Below are positions 24,595-33,054 of a DNA stretch of 61,178 nucleotides, one piece after another. The stretch is from Elusimicrobiota bacterium. Lineage in GTDB: Bacteria > Elusimicrobiota > Elusimicrobia > UBA1565 > UBA9628. The stretch lies in contig JACQPG010000160.1 of assembly GCA_016207665.1 (NCBI GenBank), positions 1 to 61,178 on the forward strand. Direction: 5' to 3'. A program made the translations under genes and the position numbers. A model generated the notes under the pieces. It did no database searches, was not told where the DNA came from, and was given only the letters and a program-made list of their open reading frames with translations. Within the stretch, counting starts at the first letter, position 1. Every line of letters starts with the position of its first letter.

Positions 24595-26262
24595 TCAATG
24601 AGCCACGGGCACCTTGTTGGCCGGTCCCGATACCCAATCCTGCGAGCTGATCGGGCTGGCGATCCGGCGGAACGACCATTCGCCGATGAAGTATTTCCCG
24701 CTGCGCGGCGGTACGACGCCCACGGGGATATCGAAGGCATAGCTCTCCACATGTCCCTCCGGCCGGCTGCCGCGGATGTCGTAGGCGAAGGTATGCTCGA
24801 AGACCTTCTTGTGATCCTTGCGGAACTCCGCCACGTCCCTCTCGTCGAGTTTGTATACGGACACGCGGAGCTCGAGACGGGTGTTCTGGTAATCGCTGGC
24901 GCGATAGTCGCGGAAGCGGAGCTTGAGCTGCCAGTTCTCCGTCAGAAGCTGCACATTGACCTTGGAGGCCTCGGGAGCCTTGAGTATGCGATCGCCGGGA
25001 ACGAGGTTGATATAGGCCCGTCCGGCCCACTCATCAACGCGCCGCTCGGCATAGGTATACTTGAAGGCCGCATCGGAACCGGACTCGACCCAGACCTGGC
25101 CTTGTCCGTCGTATTTGACATAGAGCGTCTCGGTGTCCCATTTAAGCAAGGGCTTGTCGTTGGAAAACTCGACCACCACGTCGACGCTCCGGCGCTGGCC
25201 GGTGACGGTATGGCTCTCCGTTTCCCCGATATAGATCCAGGCGTACTCGATAGCCCAATCATCGCAGGAAACGTTGTTCCACTCATCGGTATAGCAGTTG
25301 CCGACGGGCACCCAACGCCAATAGCGGCGCCAGAGACGCCGGCTCTTAAGCCTGTTTTGCTCCGCCGTAAGAGTGGCGTTATAACGCTGCCCTTGGGAGA
25401 CCCCGGTCTCCAAGCCGCCGCGGCTGATCCGGGCGCTGCCGGGATTCCAAGCCCATTCACCATAATACCAATCCCCGGCCCATGTCTCGGCCAGCGACCC
25501 GCTGTAGCGATGCCACATTGAGATGTCGTTGGGATTGTCGAAGAAAGGCACACGCGATGGCGGCGCGGGCCAATGGGTCGGCGGTTGGGTCGGCCTGGGC
25601 TTGTAGTTCGGAGGAGCGGGAGCTCTGTCCCGGCCGTCGCCCCGTCCGGGAGTAGGCTGCGGCCTGTCGCCGTCGCAATCCAGGCCCGGAGTGCAGGCCG
25701 GTTGCCTCGGAGCGGGTTTGGGCTGCGGGCGGTGCCGAGGCTGGTCCGGGCAGTCCAGGCCTTCCTCGCAAGAGGGCTTCTTCTTCTTGGGCGCCTCAGG
25801 ACAGTCGAGACCTGGAGTGCAGTTGGCGACCCTAAGAACGGACAACCCGGATCCGGCGTTCCTGGAAAGACCGTCGAAGAAACGCTCGGGAGAGAGTGTC
25901 GCCGCCTGGAAATCCTCGATGGGGACATGAGGAGCCTGCATCCCGGGAGCCCGGTCGACCGAAGCCGCGCCGGCCCCAAGAATCGCGTTAGGCTCGGCGA
26001 ATCGGACCTTGTCCGACTTGCGATAGGCCTCGACCGTGGCCAGCACGTCCGATCCCTCGCCTATGGTGACGCGATAAACCCCCACCTCGACCATCGACTC
26101 GGCGATCTTGGCTTTGAAACGGCTGTTGAGCTCGTCGAGAGACTCGAAACGGGCTCCTTCCCTGAGGCCCAGCAGGAACTCGCCGGGCGCGTAATCCGCG
26201 GCCATGGCGGCCAACGGCATGAGAGCGGCCAGGGCCCAACCAATCAATAATCTTATTCGCAT
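24595..26262 (-). CDS. Exported protein with subtilase-propeptide-like N domain and CxxGLDC repeats
   Basis: 555 residues, no family recognised as a whole. Residues 1-21 are a signal peptide. Residues 25-95 (PGEFLLGLREGARFESLDEL ... VRFAEPNAIL) resemble the propeptide of fervidolysin-like subtilases, yet no Asp/His/Ser protease domain follows. Residues 148-196 hold three C-x2-G-L-D-C motifs (C148-C154, C165-C171, C190-C196) in a Pro/Lys-rich linker. The rest, rich in Trp and Tyr, looks like an all-beta domain. It lies 13 bases after the gene at 26276 and before a strong terminator. It may be a protease inhibitor or surface protein; this is inference. Confidence 0.65.
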   Translation of the reverse strand: MRIRLLIGWALAALMPLAAMAADYAPGEFLLGLREGARFESLDELNSRFKAKIAESMVEVGVYRVTIGEGSDVLATVEAYRKSDKVRFAEPNAILGAGAASVDRAPGMQAPHVPIEDFQAATLSPERFFDGLSRNAGSGLSVLRVANCTPGLDCPEAPKKKKPSCEEGLDCPDQPRHRPQPKPAPRQPACTPGLDCDGDRPQPTPGRGDGRDRAPAPPNYKPRPTQPPTHWPAPPSRVPFFDNPNDISMWHRYSGSLAETWAGDWYYGEWAWNPGSARISRGGLETGVSQGQRYNATLTAEQNRLKSRRLWRRYWRWVPVGNCYTDEWNNVSCDDWAIEYAWIYIGETESHTVTGQRRSVDVVVEFSNDKPLLKWDTETLYVKYDGQGQVWVESGSDAAFKYTYAERRVDEWAGRAYINLVPGDRILKAPEASKVNVQLLTENWQLKLRFRDYRASDYQNTRLELRVSVYKLDERDVAEFRKDHKKVFEHTFAYDIRGSRPEGHVESYAFDIPVGVVPPRSGKYFIGEWSFRRIASPISSQDWVSGPANKVPVAH

Positions 26263-26275
26263 CGCTTCCTCCTGA

Positions 26276-27625
26276 CTATCTTTCGTTCTGGACGAACCCG
26301 GCGAATTTCTCTTGGCCCGCGGTAGCCGCGGCGTCGCTTATCTGACCGGCCTGACTCCTCTGAAAGAGCGTCGTCTGGGCTCGGCGATCCCTGATGAAGA
26401 CGTCGGGACGGCTCTGCCCGAGCACTATCTTGTCCTTGAAATAACGCCCGAGGCGCACGTCATCGACCGAGGCCCCGGCGGTCTGTATCCAGAAGAAGTA
26501 ATGCTCCCAGATACTGAACACGGGATCCCCGTCCTCATCGCGGCCCACGAGCGTATCCAATTCGCCGGCCCATTGCCTTTCGTCGCTATTGGTCAACTGG
26601 GCGAAAACACGGTTGCGAACGCTTCCCTCAACATAGGTCTTCTCCGCGCTCTCGGGAATCTTATCGCTGTAGAAATGGCGCACCGCCATCGCCGCCAGAT
26701 CGGCGGCCAAGGCCTGGGGCGAAAGATACCTGATAGCCCAGTCAGTGAACACGTAGAGGCGCTCGGTCTCATTGCTGATTTCCGGATCATCTCCCAGCGA
26801 GCGCGCGTAATAAACCGGCCCATGCGCGTTCTCCACGCGGAAAAGCGGATTGATTTGCGCGTTGGATAAAGCTCTAAAGATGACGGAGCCCAATCGGCTG
26901 GAGGCCGCCATGTCCTTGGCCATTTTCAGCTTGTCGACTTCCGTGACATGCCGACCCGTGAACTGGTCGAAGAACGTAACGCGATTGTCGGGGTTCCTCA
27001 TATTGACCCGGGCCGGAAGGAATACCGCGGCCAAGGCCGGTCCTAAGGCCGGCAACCACTCGGCCGGATTGAATCCCGCCACGATAGCCGCGCCCAGGCT
27101 CGCGACCACGGAACCCACGCCCAACCAGGCCTTCGCCGTCGGCGAAGCCTGTCTCCAGCGCGTCGTCAGCTTCCCCGCGATCGCCGAGGCAGAGAGAGTC
27201 CTCGAATTCAGGCTCGCGGGAGCGAGGCCCGGGAGGGCCGGGGCTTGCATCCCAGCGACGGCCACTTCCGGGGACGAAAGACGGGCTTCCTCATCGAGAC
27301 CGCCTTGCATCCAGACGCTCAGCGCCTCTCCGGAACCGTGGACGCCGTCGGCCGCGGCGGCCGGGTCCTGTATCGCGCTCATATGCCGCTCGCCTTGCTC
27401 GAGCCACTGCCCGCGGACTTCGGAAGCGGCCGGGGACGCGATCACGCGTAACGGCGCTCCATGGCCCGAAATGGGGCGCATCCAATGCCGGATAAAACCG
27501 GCTCGAGGGCTCCCGATGCGCTCGGGAGCCGCATTCCCCTTCGCAGTGACGGCCGCGAAGGCGGAACAGCCCGGCGAGAGAGAGACGAGCAAAGCGGACA
27601 ACGTGATCGAAAAAATCTTTTTCAT
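26276..27625 (-). CDS. Exported protein of unknown function
   Basis: 449 residues, not recognised. AAGGAGAAG precedes the ATG at a good distance. A signal peptide (MKKIFSITLSALLVSLSPGCSAFAA) is followed by a low-complexity stretch to about residue 150. A long hydrophobic segment comes next (about 166-203, AWLGVGSVVASLGAAIVAGF). A soluble domain then follows, including VTFFDQFTGRHVTEVDKLKMAKDMA, ERLYVFTDWAIRYLSPQALAADL and WEHYFFWIQTAG. No catalytic motif is evident. It is the first gene of a two-gene operon with the propeptide-like protein downstream, so they may work as a pair at the cell envelope. Confidence 0.6.
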   Translation of the reverse strand: MKKIFSITLSALLVSLSPGCSAFAAVTAKGNAAPERIGSPRAGFIRHWMRPISGHGAPLRVIASPAASEVRGQWLEQGERHMSAIQDPAAAADGVHGSGEALSVWMQGGLDEEARLSSPEVAVAGMQAPALPGLAPASLNSRTLSASAIAGKLTTRWRQASPTAKAWLGVGSVVASLGAAIVAGFNPAEWLPALGPALAAVFLPARVNMRNPDNRVTFFDQFTGRHVTEVDKLKMAKDMAASSRLGSVIFRALSNAQINPLFRVENAHGPVYYARSLGDDPEISNETERLYVFTDWAIRYLSPQALAADLAAMAVRHFYSDKIPESAEKTYVEGSVRNRVFAQLTNSDERQWAGELDTLVGRDEDGDPVFSIWEHYFFWIQTAGASVDDVRLGRYFKDKIVLGQSRPDVFIRDRRAQTTLFQRSQAGQISDAAATAGQEKFAGFVQNER

Positions 27626-27712
27626 GAATCTTCTCCTTGATTGAGCGAAAGGATTCTAGGAAAGGCGCGAGCGCGGTATATGAAGCGAAAGGCCCAGCGG
27701 AAAGAAATATTT

Positions 27713-27734
27713 AGGCCCAACGCCGATTGGGCCT
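27713..27734. other. Hairpin in divergent intergenic region
   Basis: AGGCCCAA and TTGGGCCT pair perfectly around CGCCGA between the genes starting at 27625 and 27777. No transcript obviously needs ending here, so it may be an operator. There is no T tract on the plus strand beyond TTTA. Confidence 0.35.
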
Positions 27735-27763
27735 TTAGGGAGCAAGGGCCTGCCTCAATAAGG

Positions 27764-27769
27764 TATATT
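27764..27769 (+). promoter_or_regulatory. -10 box 7 bases before a start codon
   Basis: TATATT ends 7 bases before the ATG at 27777, with no Shine-Dalgarno sequence between. The -35 match is poor. It fits the short-leader pattern seen at other genes. Confidence 0.45.
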
Positions 27770-27776
27770 GCGCTGT

Positions 27777-29324
27777 ATGCGCGCGACCGGCCTCCTCCTG
27801 TTCGCGTCCCTGGCCCTGGCTTGGCCGTCTTGCGCGCGCGCGGCCGCCCTGCAGATTTCCGCCTATGACGGCGCGGGCCAGGCCCTCGGCGCCGCAGAGT
27901 TCCTTTCCTATATCAGCCGGGCCGATCGCAAGAACGCCTCGCCCGAGCGGATGGCGCTCGTGCTCATCCAGCCCGACGGCGCCCAGTGGGTGCGGCCCGC
28001 GTTAAGCGGATCGAGCCGGACCATCACCTTGTCTTGGGAGCGCCTCAACCGGGTCTCGATCAGCGTGGCTTGGCCCATATCGGGAGGCGGGTTCTCCACT
28101 CTTTGGGCCGATAAGGAGGGGCGCGGATACTCCGACGGCGAGAACATCCTGCTCAATGAGGAGTTGGCCGTGACCCAGTACCGGCTGTTCAAGGAGGCCT
28201 GGCAAAGGCATATCTCGGAGATGGACCCGGTCTATGCCCCGAGCCGCGAGACCCGCAAGCTGGCCGACGAGACGCTCGCGCTGATGAAGGAGGCCCACGC
28301 GGCGCAGTCCGGCCCCTCGCGCGCGGCCGGCTTCGATAAGGCGCTTCAAGCCGTGTCCCGGACCTGGGAAAAGATGCTGGTCGAGCACGGCCGGCAGATC
28401 GCCCGCCATCCCCGGCGAGGCTCGTCGCTGCGCTTCGGCCTGACCTTGGATGAGAGCCTGTTGAAGCGGCTAGACCACTATCCTTGGATCATACAATCGG
28501 TGAAGCGCTCGGGAGCGGGCTGGGTCCGATTGGTTTTCCGAAGCAATCCATCGGACTTCGCTTACGCGCGGCAAAGATCGTTCAACGAGTATGACGGGCT
28601 TGTGGCGGCGCTCAAGGCTTCCGGGCTGCAGATCATGGGTTGCGCGCTCGACACCGCGCAATGGCCCTCGCAGCTCACCCCCGAGTTCTATGGCGAGCGC
28701 GTCAAGAACCTCGTCTTGCATTATCGCGGCTCGATCAGCTCCTGGGAAGTGGGCAGCGAGATCAACGGCGACTGGCTGGGGGGGCTTTCCTCGCCGCTGC
28801 CTTCCGACAAAGTCTTCCGCATATACTCGGCCGGAGTCTCGGCGGTCAAGTCCGTGGATCCGTCGCTCGAGACCGTGGCCACGCTCTACTGGTGGGAAAA
28901 CACGGCGCCGGATCATGAACATTCCCTTTTCGGCTGGCTCAAGCGCTTTGTCCCGCAGGGTTTCGGCAAGGATCTGGACGTGCTGGGCTTGAGCCTCGAG
29001 ACCCAGGACAATCCCCTGGGCCTGGCCTTGGAACCGGTGTTCGAGAGCCTGCGGCAGACTCTGCCCTCCCAAAAGCTCATGGTGGGCAGCCTCAGCCACG
29101 GCGACGGCAACGAGTTGCGCGGCTATTGGTGGCTCGACCCCTCGGACATAGAGGCTTCGCGCACGGACCTCATCTCGCTCAATACCCCCGCCGCCTGCGC
29201 TCTCCGGGGCTCCATCGGCGGCGGATTTTGGTGGCATACCCTCGGGCAAATGCTTCCCTCTAAAAGGAAGGCCGCCGAGCCCTATCGAGCCTACAGGCAT
29301 GCGCTCAAGCAATTAGGGCGTTAA
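27777..29324 (+). CDS. Exported TIM-barrel protein, glycoside-hydrolase-like
   Basis: 515 residues. A signal peptide (MRATGLLLFASLALAWPSCARA) precedes an N-terminal region of about 200 residues with no known domain. From about residue 220 the sequence looks like a beta/alpha barrel: LRFGLTLDESLLKRL, VRLVFRS, LKASGLQIMGCALDT, then SISSWEVGSEINGDWLGGL, where the Glu of the GSEIN motif sits like the acid/base residue of clan GH-A enzymes. A second Glu in GLSLETQDN is a possible nucleophile. It probably cleaves or binds a surface glycan, but no specific GH family can be named. The ATG at 27777 is preferred over a TTG 9 bases upstream. Confidence 0.6.
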   Translation: MRATGLLLFASLALAWPSCARAAALQISAYDGAGQALGAAEFLSYISRADRKNASPERMALVLIQPDGAQWVRPALSGSSRTITLSWERLNRVSISVAWPISGGGFSTLWADKEGRGYSDGENILLNEELAVTQYRLFKEAWQRHISEMDPVYAPSRETRKLADETLALMKEAHAAQSGPSRAAGFDKALQAVSRTWEKMLVEHGRQIARHPRRGSSLRFGLTLDESLLKRLDHYPWIIQSVKRSGAGWVRLVFRSNPSDFAYARQRSFNEYDGLVAALKASGLQIMGCALDTAQWPSQLTPEFYGERVKNLVLHYRGSISSWEVGSEINGDWLGGLSSPLPSDKVFRIYSAGVSAVKSVDPSLETVATLYWWENTAPDHEHSLFGWLKRFVPQGFGKDLDVLGLSLETQDNPLGLALEPVFESLRQTLPSQKLMVGSLSHGDGNELRGYWWLDPSDIEASRTDLISLNTPAACALRGSIGGGFWWHTLGQMLPSKRKAAEPYRAYRHALKQLGR

Positions 29325-29325
29325 C

Positions 29326-29353
29326 TTGAACTTTTGGGAACTCATGCTATACT
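29326..29353 (+). promoter_or_regulatory. Promoter of the cold-shock gene
   Basis: TTGAAC (29326-29331) and TATACT (29348-29353) are 16 bases apart. Transcription would start near 29360, giving a leader of about 50 bases. The leader has AGCGGC and GCCGCT arms that can form a hairpin before the ribosome-binding site, reminiscent of structured leaders of cold-shock genes. Confidence 0.65.
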
Positions 29354-29410
29354 AAACAACAGAAGCGGCGGCCTTTTTAACGAGCCGCTCCTAGGGAAGG
29401 TTGTAAGGAA

Positions 29411-29614
29411 ATGCCAAAGGGAAAGGTGAAGTGGTTCAACGACCAAAAGGGGTACGGGTTCATCACCCCGGATGACGGGTCGAAGGACCTGTTCGTGCAC
29501 TTCAGCGCCATCATCGGAGAGGGCTTCAAGAGCCTGAGCGAGAATCAGGCGGTCGAGTATGATATCGTGCAGACCGACAAGGGCCCCAAAGCAGCCAACG
29601 TCAAGCGCATCTAA
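29411..29614 (+). CDS. CspA-family cold-shock protein
   Basis: 67 residues making one cold-shock domain: [15 protein letters not shown] with RNP1 (KGYGFI) and LFVHFSAI with RNP2. The length is standard. Such proteins bind single-stranded RNA and DNA and melt RNA structure. AAGG lies about 8 bases before the ATG. A GGTCGGC/GCCGACC hairpin at 29615-29636 follows the stop and the convergent methyltransferase stop, though without a T run. Confidence 0.96.
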   Translation: MPKGKVKWFNDQKGYGFITPDDGSKDLFVHFSAIIGEGFKSLSENQAVEYDIVQTDKGPKAANVKRI

Positions 29615-29620
29615 GGTCGG

Positions 29621-30424
29621 CTAACGGCGGCCGACCACGTCGAAGATCGTCGGGACGACGAAGATCGCCCCGGGAATCTTTTTCACTTCCTCGAGGTCCT
29701 TCTTGAAGCGCGCGGCCAGGCCCACGGATATCAACTTCTCCCGTATCATGGCCGGAAGATGGCCGATGAAGAACAGCTCGGACCAGCGCCATAGGTCGGA
29801 CTCCGGCCCGCCTACCCGTATGTGGGGCGTGACCTCCACCCGTTTCAGGCCCAGCCGGTAGAAAATAGCCGGAAGCTCGCCCGCCACCCGATAATTGCCG
29901 CCCGTCTTGAGATACCATTTGCGGGCCGCCTCGATCACCGCGTCAAAGCTGGGCCGGTTGGGATAATAGGCGCAGCCCAGGTGATGATAGTCCTCGACAG
30001 CCAGGAATCCTCCTTTCTTGAGTCCCGGCAAAAGCCGCTTGAGCGTCCCTTCCACGTCTCTCAAGAAACTGAATACCCATCGGGAATAGATGAGATCATA
30101 AGCCGCTTTCGGCGCCCGGAAGGATCGCACGTCTTCCTCGATGACGCGGAGATTGTCTATGTCCTTGCGGGCGATCTGCTCCCGCAAGGTCTCCGCGTAA
30201 AGCGGCGCCATTTCGAGAGCGGCGACCTCGCCGCCGGGCGAGACCCTTCCCGCCAGGGGCAAGCTGACCACGCCGATGCCGGCGCCGACGTCCAGGCATC
30301 TCCAACCCGGGCCCACGCCGATGCGGTCGAACAACGCCTCGGTCATGGACCGCCAGACCTCGCCCTGGAAGGTGAGCCTCTCGATCTCGTAGGGGGAGGC
30401 GCCCAACATGTATTGGCCTTTCAT
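29621..30424 (-). CDS. Class I SAM-dependent methyltransferase
   Basis: 267 residues. The SAM-binding motif I is CLDVGAGIGVVSLPL, followed by the acidic end of strand 2 in EVAALEMAP and motif IV AYDLIYSRWVFSFL. The substrate-binding C-terminal part does not identify a target. The nearest general group is the UbiE/MenG-like methyltransferases, but no quinone or lipid pathway is nearby. It is the last gene on the minus strand before the convergent cold-shock gene and lies 29 bases from the broken receptor gene at 30454. Confidence 0.85.
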   Translation of the reverse strand: MKGQYMLGASPYEIERLTFQGEVWRSMTEALFDRIGVGPGWRCLDVGAGIGVVSLPLAGRVSPGGEVAALEMAPLYAETLREQIARKDIDNLRVIEEDVRSFRAPKAAYDLIYSRWVFSFLRDVEGTLKRLLPGLKKGGFLAVEDYHHLGCAYYPNRPSFDAVIEAARKWYLKTGGNYRVAGELPAIFYRLGLKRVEVTPHIRVGGPESDLWRWSELFFIGHLPAMIREKLISVGLAARFKKDLEEVKKIPGAIFVVPTIFDVVGRR

Positions 30425-30453
30425 GCGGAGAGTCTGCTAGTTCTTAGGCGCGC

Positions 30454-31295
30454 TCAAAAGCGGTAGGACAAGCGGCCGAGCACGCGGCCCCGGATGATCT
30501 CTCCGTTCTGCCTCTGTTGGAGCAGCTCGAAATGCTCATTATCTCCCAAGTTGAAGACGCTGACGTCGATGTAGTCCTCCACCAAGGTGGGATTGCGGAA
30601 CGCCGTTCCCGCGGAAAGACGGAGGGTGTTAGCGTGGTCGAGGGTGTAGATGAGGCTTGCCCTCGGCGAAAGGCTATACCCCGCCAATGGGTGATGATCC
30701 AGACGGGCGCTGGCCACCGTGGCCAGGGAATGCTCAGGCCTCCACTCATGCTCGAAGAAGAGCGCCCATAGGTCTTGGGCTTGGCGGCCTATGGGGCCGT
30801 AGATGCTCGATCTCGACTCGTTTCTTCTATAGCTGGCGCCCAGGGTCAGACCCTGGCTCCACGGGAGGGACAGCGTCCTTTCCACGTTCAAATCATAGGT
30901 GTCATAGTCGAGATTCGGCTCTCCCAGGGCGGAGAGCTCGCGGTAGCGGCTTCGGCCCTGGTTCCAATAGAACCTCATGCGCGATTGCCGCCACGAGAGC
31001 TCGGAACGGACAAAGCCGGAATGGCCGTCGTCGAACGCCTGCCCGATCTCCAACCCGAACCCAGCTTGTAGGACCACGTCCCTTTCTTGCTCCCGTAAAC
31101 AGCCTCGCCGAAATGGGTGTCCCGCGATAGGCTACTCTGCTCCATGCCCTGGACGCTCAACGGCCGCGACCAAGCGTCCTTCAAGCCCCTTAACGCCTCT
31201 TCATACGGCCCCAAACGAGAGGAGACGACGGCGGTGACTTCCTGGGAGGAGGCAGGAACAAGCAGCCCCCAAATCAAAGCCAGTAGGACTATCAT
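30454..31295 (-). pseudogene. Broken TonB-dependent receptor, fused by deletion to another gene's N terminus
   Basis: Two frames on the same strand join here. Frame one starts at the ATG at 31295 with a signal peptide and EVTAVVSSRLGPYEEALRGL, which resembles an ABC-type solute-binding protein start. It then moves abruptly into SLSRDTHFGEAVYGSKKGTWSYKLG, a receptor barrel segment. Near 31040 the barrel continues only in a second frame (GLEIGQAFDDGHSGFVRSELSWRQ) and runs to the terminal LGRLSYRF, the usual outer-membrane C terminus ending in Phe. The plug domain and most strands are missing. This reads as an internal deletion plus a frameshift, hence inactive. Confidence 0.7.
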
Positions 31296-31375
31296 GTCGG
31301 TGAAGGTGTAAAGAGAATGGAACGAATCCTAATAATCTAATCGACTCCCCTCCTATGATGGCTATGGAACGAGTG

Positions 31376-31393
31376 AGTCACCTTTTCGTGACT
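31376..31393. other. Inverted repeat in intergenic stretch
   Basis: AGTCAC and GTGACT flank CTTTTC between the broken receptor (31295) and the gene ending at 31436. It may be the terminator of the latter gene, although only a short pyrimidine run follows on the minus strand. The rest of 31296-31435 shows nothing further. Confidence 0.35.
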
Positions 31394-31435
31394 GGGAAAG
31401 GAAGGGGCGCCTAGGTGCGCGAGGGAGCCTATCGG

Positions 31436-31963
31436 CTAATCAGGCAGGAGTTTGGCTTCGGAGTGCGCGGCCATGTAACAAACGCTCTCTTTGCGGCCGC
31501 TGGGTGGGGTCATCGCGCGGTCCGCCAGGCCATGGGCACGGCCGAGGCGATAGGCTTCGACACAGGAGGCTCCCACTTTTTCCTCCGCTCCTTGCCTGGC
31601 ATAGGCGGTCAGGAAAGAGCGGCCGAATCGATAGCCGAAGTGAGAGCAGTCCGAGGGCGAGCCGATGAGCAACTCCTCGCCGGCTATGCCCTGCGATTGG
31701 CCGGCCTTAAATGCCTCGGCACAAGCCTCGCTTGAGCCGTACCTCTTCTTGAGCTCCACTCCGTCCCTGCGGCCGATCTGGAAGCAGCCGGGATCGAGCA
31801 AGGGCGCAGGCAGTTTTTCTCCGGTATAACCCTCGGCCACGCCGAACCCATAACTCTCAAAACGATAGCTAAAGCCGCAGAAATGTCCGGCTTGGTCAGC
31901 TTGCATGTCCGATGCCACGACCGGAGCTCCCAGGATCATGAACAGAGATATTTTCGCGATCAT
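31436..31963 (-). CDS. Exported cysteine-containing repeat protein of unknown function
   Basis: 175 residues, not recognised. A signal peptide (MIAKISLFMILGAPVVAS) is followed by evenly spaced cysteines, each a short distance from an aromatic/Gly-rich element: CFQIGRRDG, ACAEAFKAGQSQG, CSHFGYRFGRSF, CVEAYRLGRAHG. These look like three or four degenerate repeats of about 30-40 residues with a C...[FY]xxGxxxG pattern, probably disulfide-bonded. A promoter with its -10 box 6 bases before the ATG argues that it is a real gene inside an otherwise decayed region. Confidence 0.55.
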   Translation of the reverse strand: MIAKISLFMILGAPVVASDMQADQAGHFCGFSYRFESYGFGVAEGYTGEKLPAPLLDPGCFQIGRRDGVELKKRYGSSEACAEAFKAGQSQGIAGEELLIGSPSDCSHFGYRFGRSFLTAYARQGAEEKVGASCVEAYRLGRAHGLADRAMTPPSGRKESVCYMAAHSEAKLLPD

Positions 31964-31969
31964 GCCGCT

Positions 31970-31999
31970 ATTCTAGCTAGTCGTGGTGGCCGCCCGCAA
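31970..31999 (-). promoter_or_regulatory. Promoter abutting the 31963 start codon
   Basis: On the minus strand TTGCGG (31994-31999) and TAGAAT (31970-31975) are 18 bases apart, and TAGAAT ends 6 bases before the ATG. There is no ribosome-binding site. Confidence 0.6.
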
Positions 32000-32034
32000 G
32001 AAGGTAGGAAGTGCATCCTGTGTTTCAGGATACA

Positions 32035-33054
32035 TCAGCGCTCAGCCGGACGCTTCGATACATAGGCCACGAGTCGTTCCGCCGCCTCCCGCGCCGGCTG
32101 GTCGTCGTGGAGAGCGGCGAAGTAGAGCGTCCCGAGAAGCACCTCCGCGTAATTGACGTCTTTGGGCCGCCCGAGGAACTTCTCCTGGCCCGCGCCTGTC
32201 CGCGTATTCCCCGCGACACTCACCTGCCCGTCAGGGCCGATCCGGGCCAGTTCCCATCGCATGCCGCGCTCAATAGCGGCGTCGAGCCGCTCATCGGGGA
32301 AATGGAGCCTATGCTGGAGCAACTTCAGCAGGGCGACCGCCTGATAGCTCGAATCGTGCCCCCCCTTCTCCACGAACACACCGTCGGCGCGCTGCGCCCG
32401 CAGCCCGCGCGCCAAGAATTCCGTCCCGATCGCGCTCAGCCGCTGGTCTTCGAGCAGGATGCCTAAGAAACGGAACGCGTTGGCATCGAAGAACAGCCTG
32501 TTCGGCGCACCGGCGTCATAGCGCTCAAGTTCGGCGCGTCCATCGACCAGCCACCACGCCGCGCGCTCGATCTTCGGCCGGAGTGCGTTCAAACGGTCTT
32601 CGAACTGCGGCCGCAGTTCGCTCTGCCGGAGCACGACCAGGGCGTGGCACAGCTCCGCGAGCCAGAAAGACACGCCGGAGAGGTCGTCCGAACGCCTTGG
32701 CGTGCGCCCCTGAAAGTTTCCCAGCTCGAAGTTGCCCGCCGGCGTTTGGCGCGCGAAGGCGGCGTCGACGGCCGCCCAAGCCCGTTCCGCGTGCTCTCGC
32801 TCGCTGAGCGCGGCGGCCGCGCTTAGGTATAACATCGCTCCCCGCTGCGCGCCGACATGCAGCCAGCGGCCGCGATTATGGCCGACAAGCCCCTCCGCAT
32901 CCGGTCGTCCCCCCGACGCCAGCTTCTCAAGCACCCGGCGCGGCATTTTCCGGAGCAGGGCCGGTTCCGACACCGCGGCCGGCTCGGCTGATAGCGAGCC
33001 GGCCCAGCCAAGGCAGGCCGCCAGCACGATCGTACGACGAAGACGATTTTTCAT
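32035..33054 (-). CDS. Exported alpha/alpha-barrel-like protein of unknown function
   Basis: 339 residues. MKNRLRRTIVLAACLGWAGSLSAEP is a signal peptide. The mature part is helical, with segments such as NRGRWLHVGAQRGAMLYLSAAAAL, GVSFWLAELCHALVVLRQS, VEKGGHDSSYQAVALLKLLQHRL and VNYAEVLLGTLYFAALH. These resemble the six-hairpin barrels of glycan-degrading enzymes, but no family or catalytic pair can be named. Its ATG overlaps the stop of the broken surface-protein gene (ATGA), showing the two were once coupled. Its message may now lack a natural promoter. Confidence 0.55.
   Translation of the reverse strand: MKNRLRRTIVLAACLGWAGSLSAEPAAVSEPALLRKMPRRVLEKLASGGRPDAEGLVGHNRGRWLHVGAQRGAMLYLSAAAALSEREHAERAWAAVDAAFARQTPAGNFELGNFQGRTPRRSDDLSGVSFWLAELCHALVVLRQSELRPQFEDRLNALRPKIERAAWWLVDGRAELERYDAGAPNRLFFDANAFRFLGILLEDQRLSAIGTEFLARGLRAQRADGVFVEKGGHDSSYQAVALLKLLQHRLHFPDERLDAAIERGMRWELARIGPDGQVSVAGNTRTGAGQEKFLGRPKDVNYAEVLLGTLYFAALHDDQPAREAAERLVAYVSKRPAER

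Noticed and set aside
31296-31435. Riboswitch before the broken receptor gene
   Set aside because: The conserved cores of cobalamin or cyclic-di-GMP riboswitches are not seen; only one small hairpin is present.
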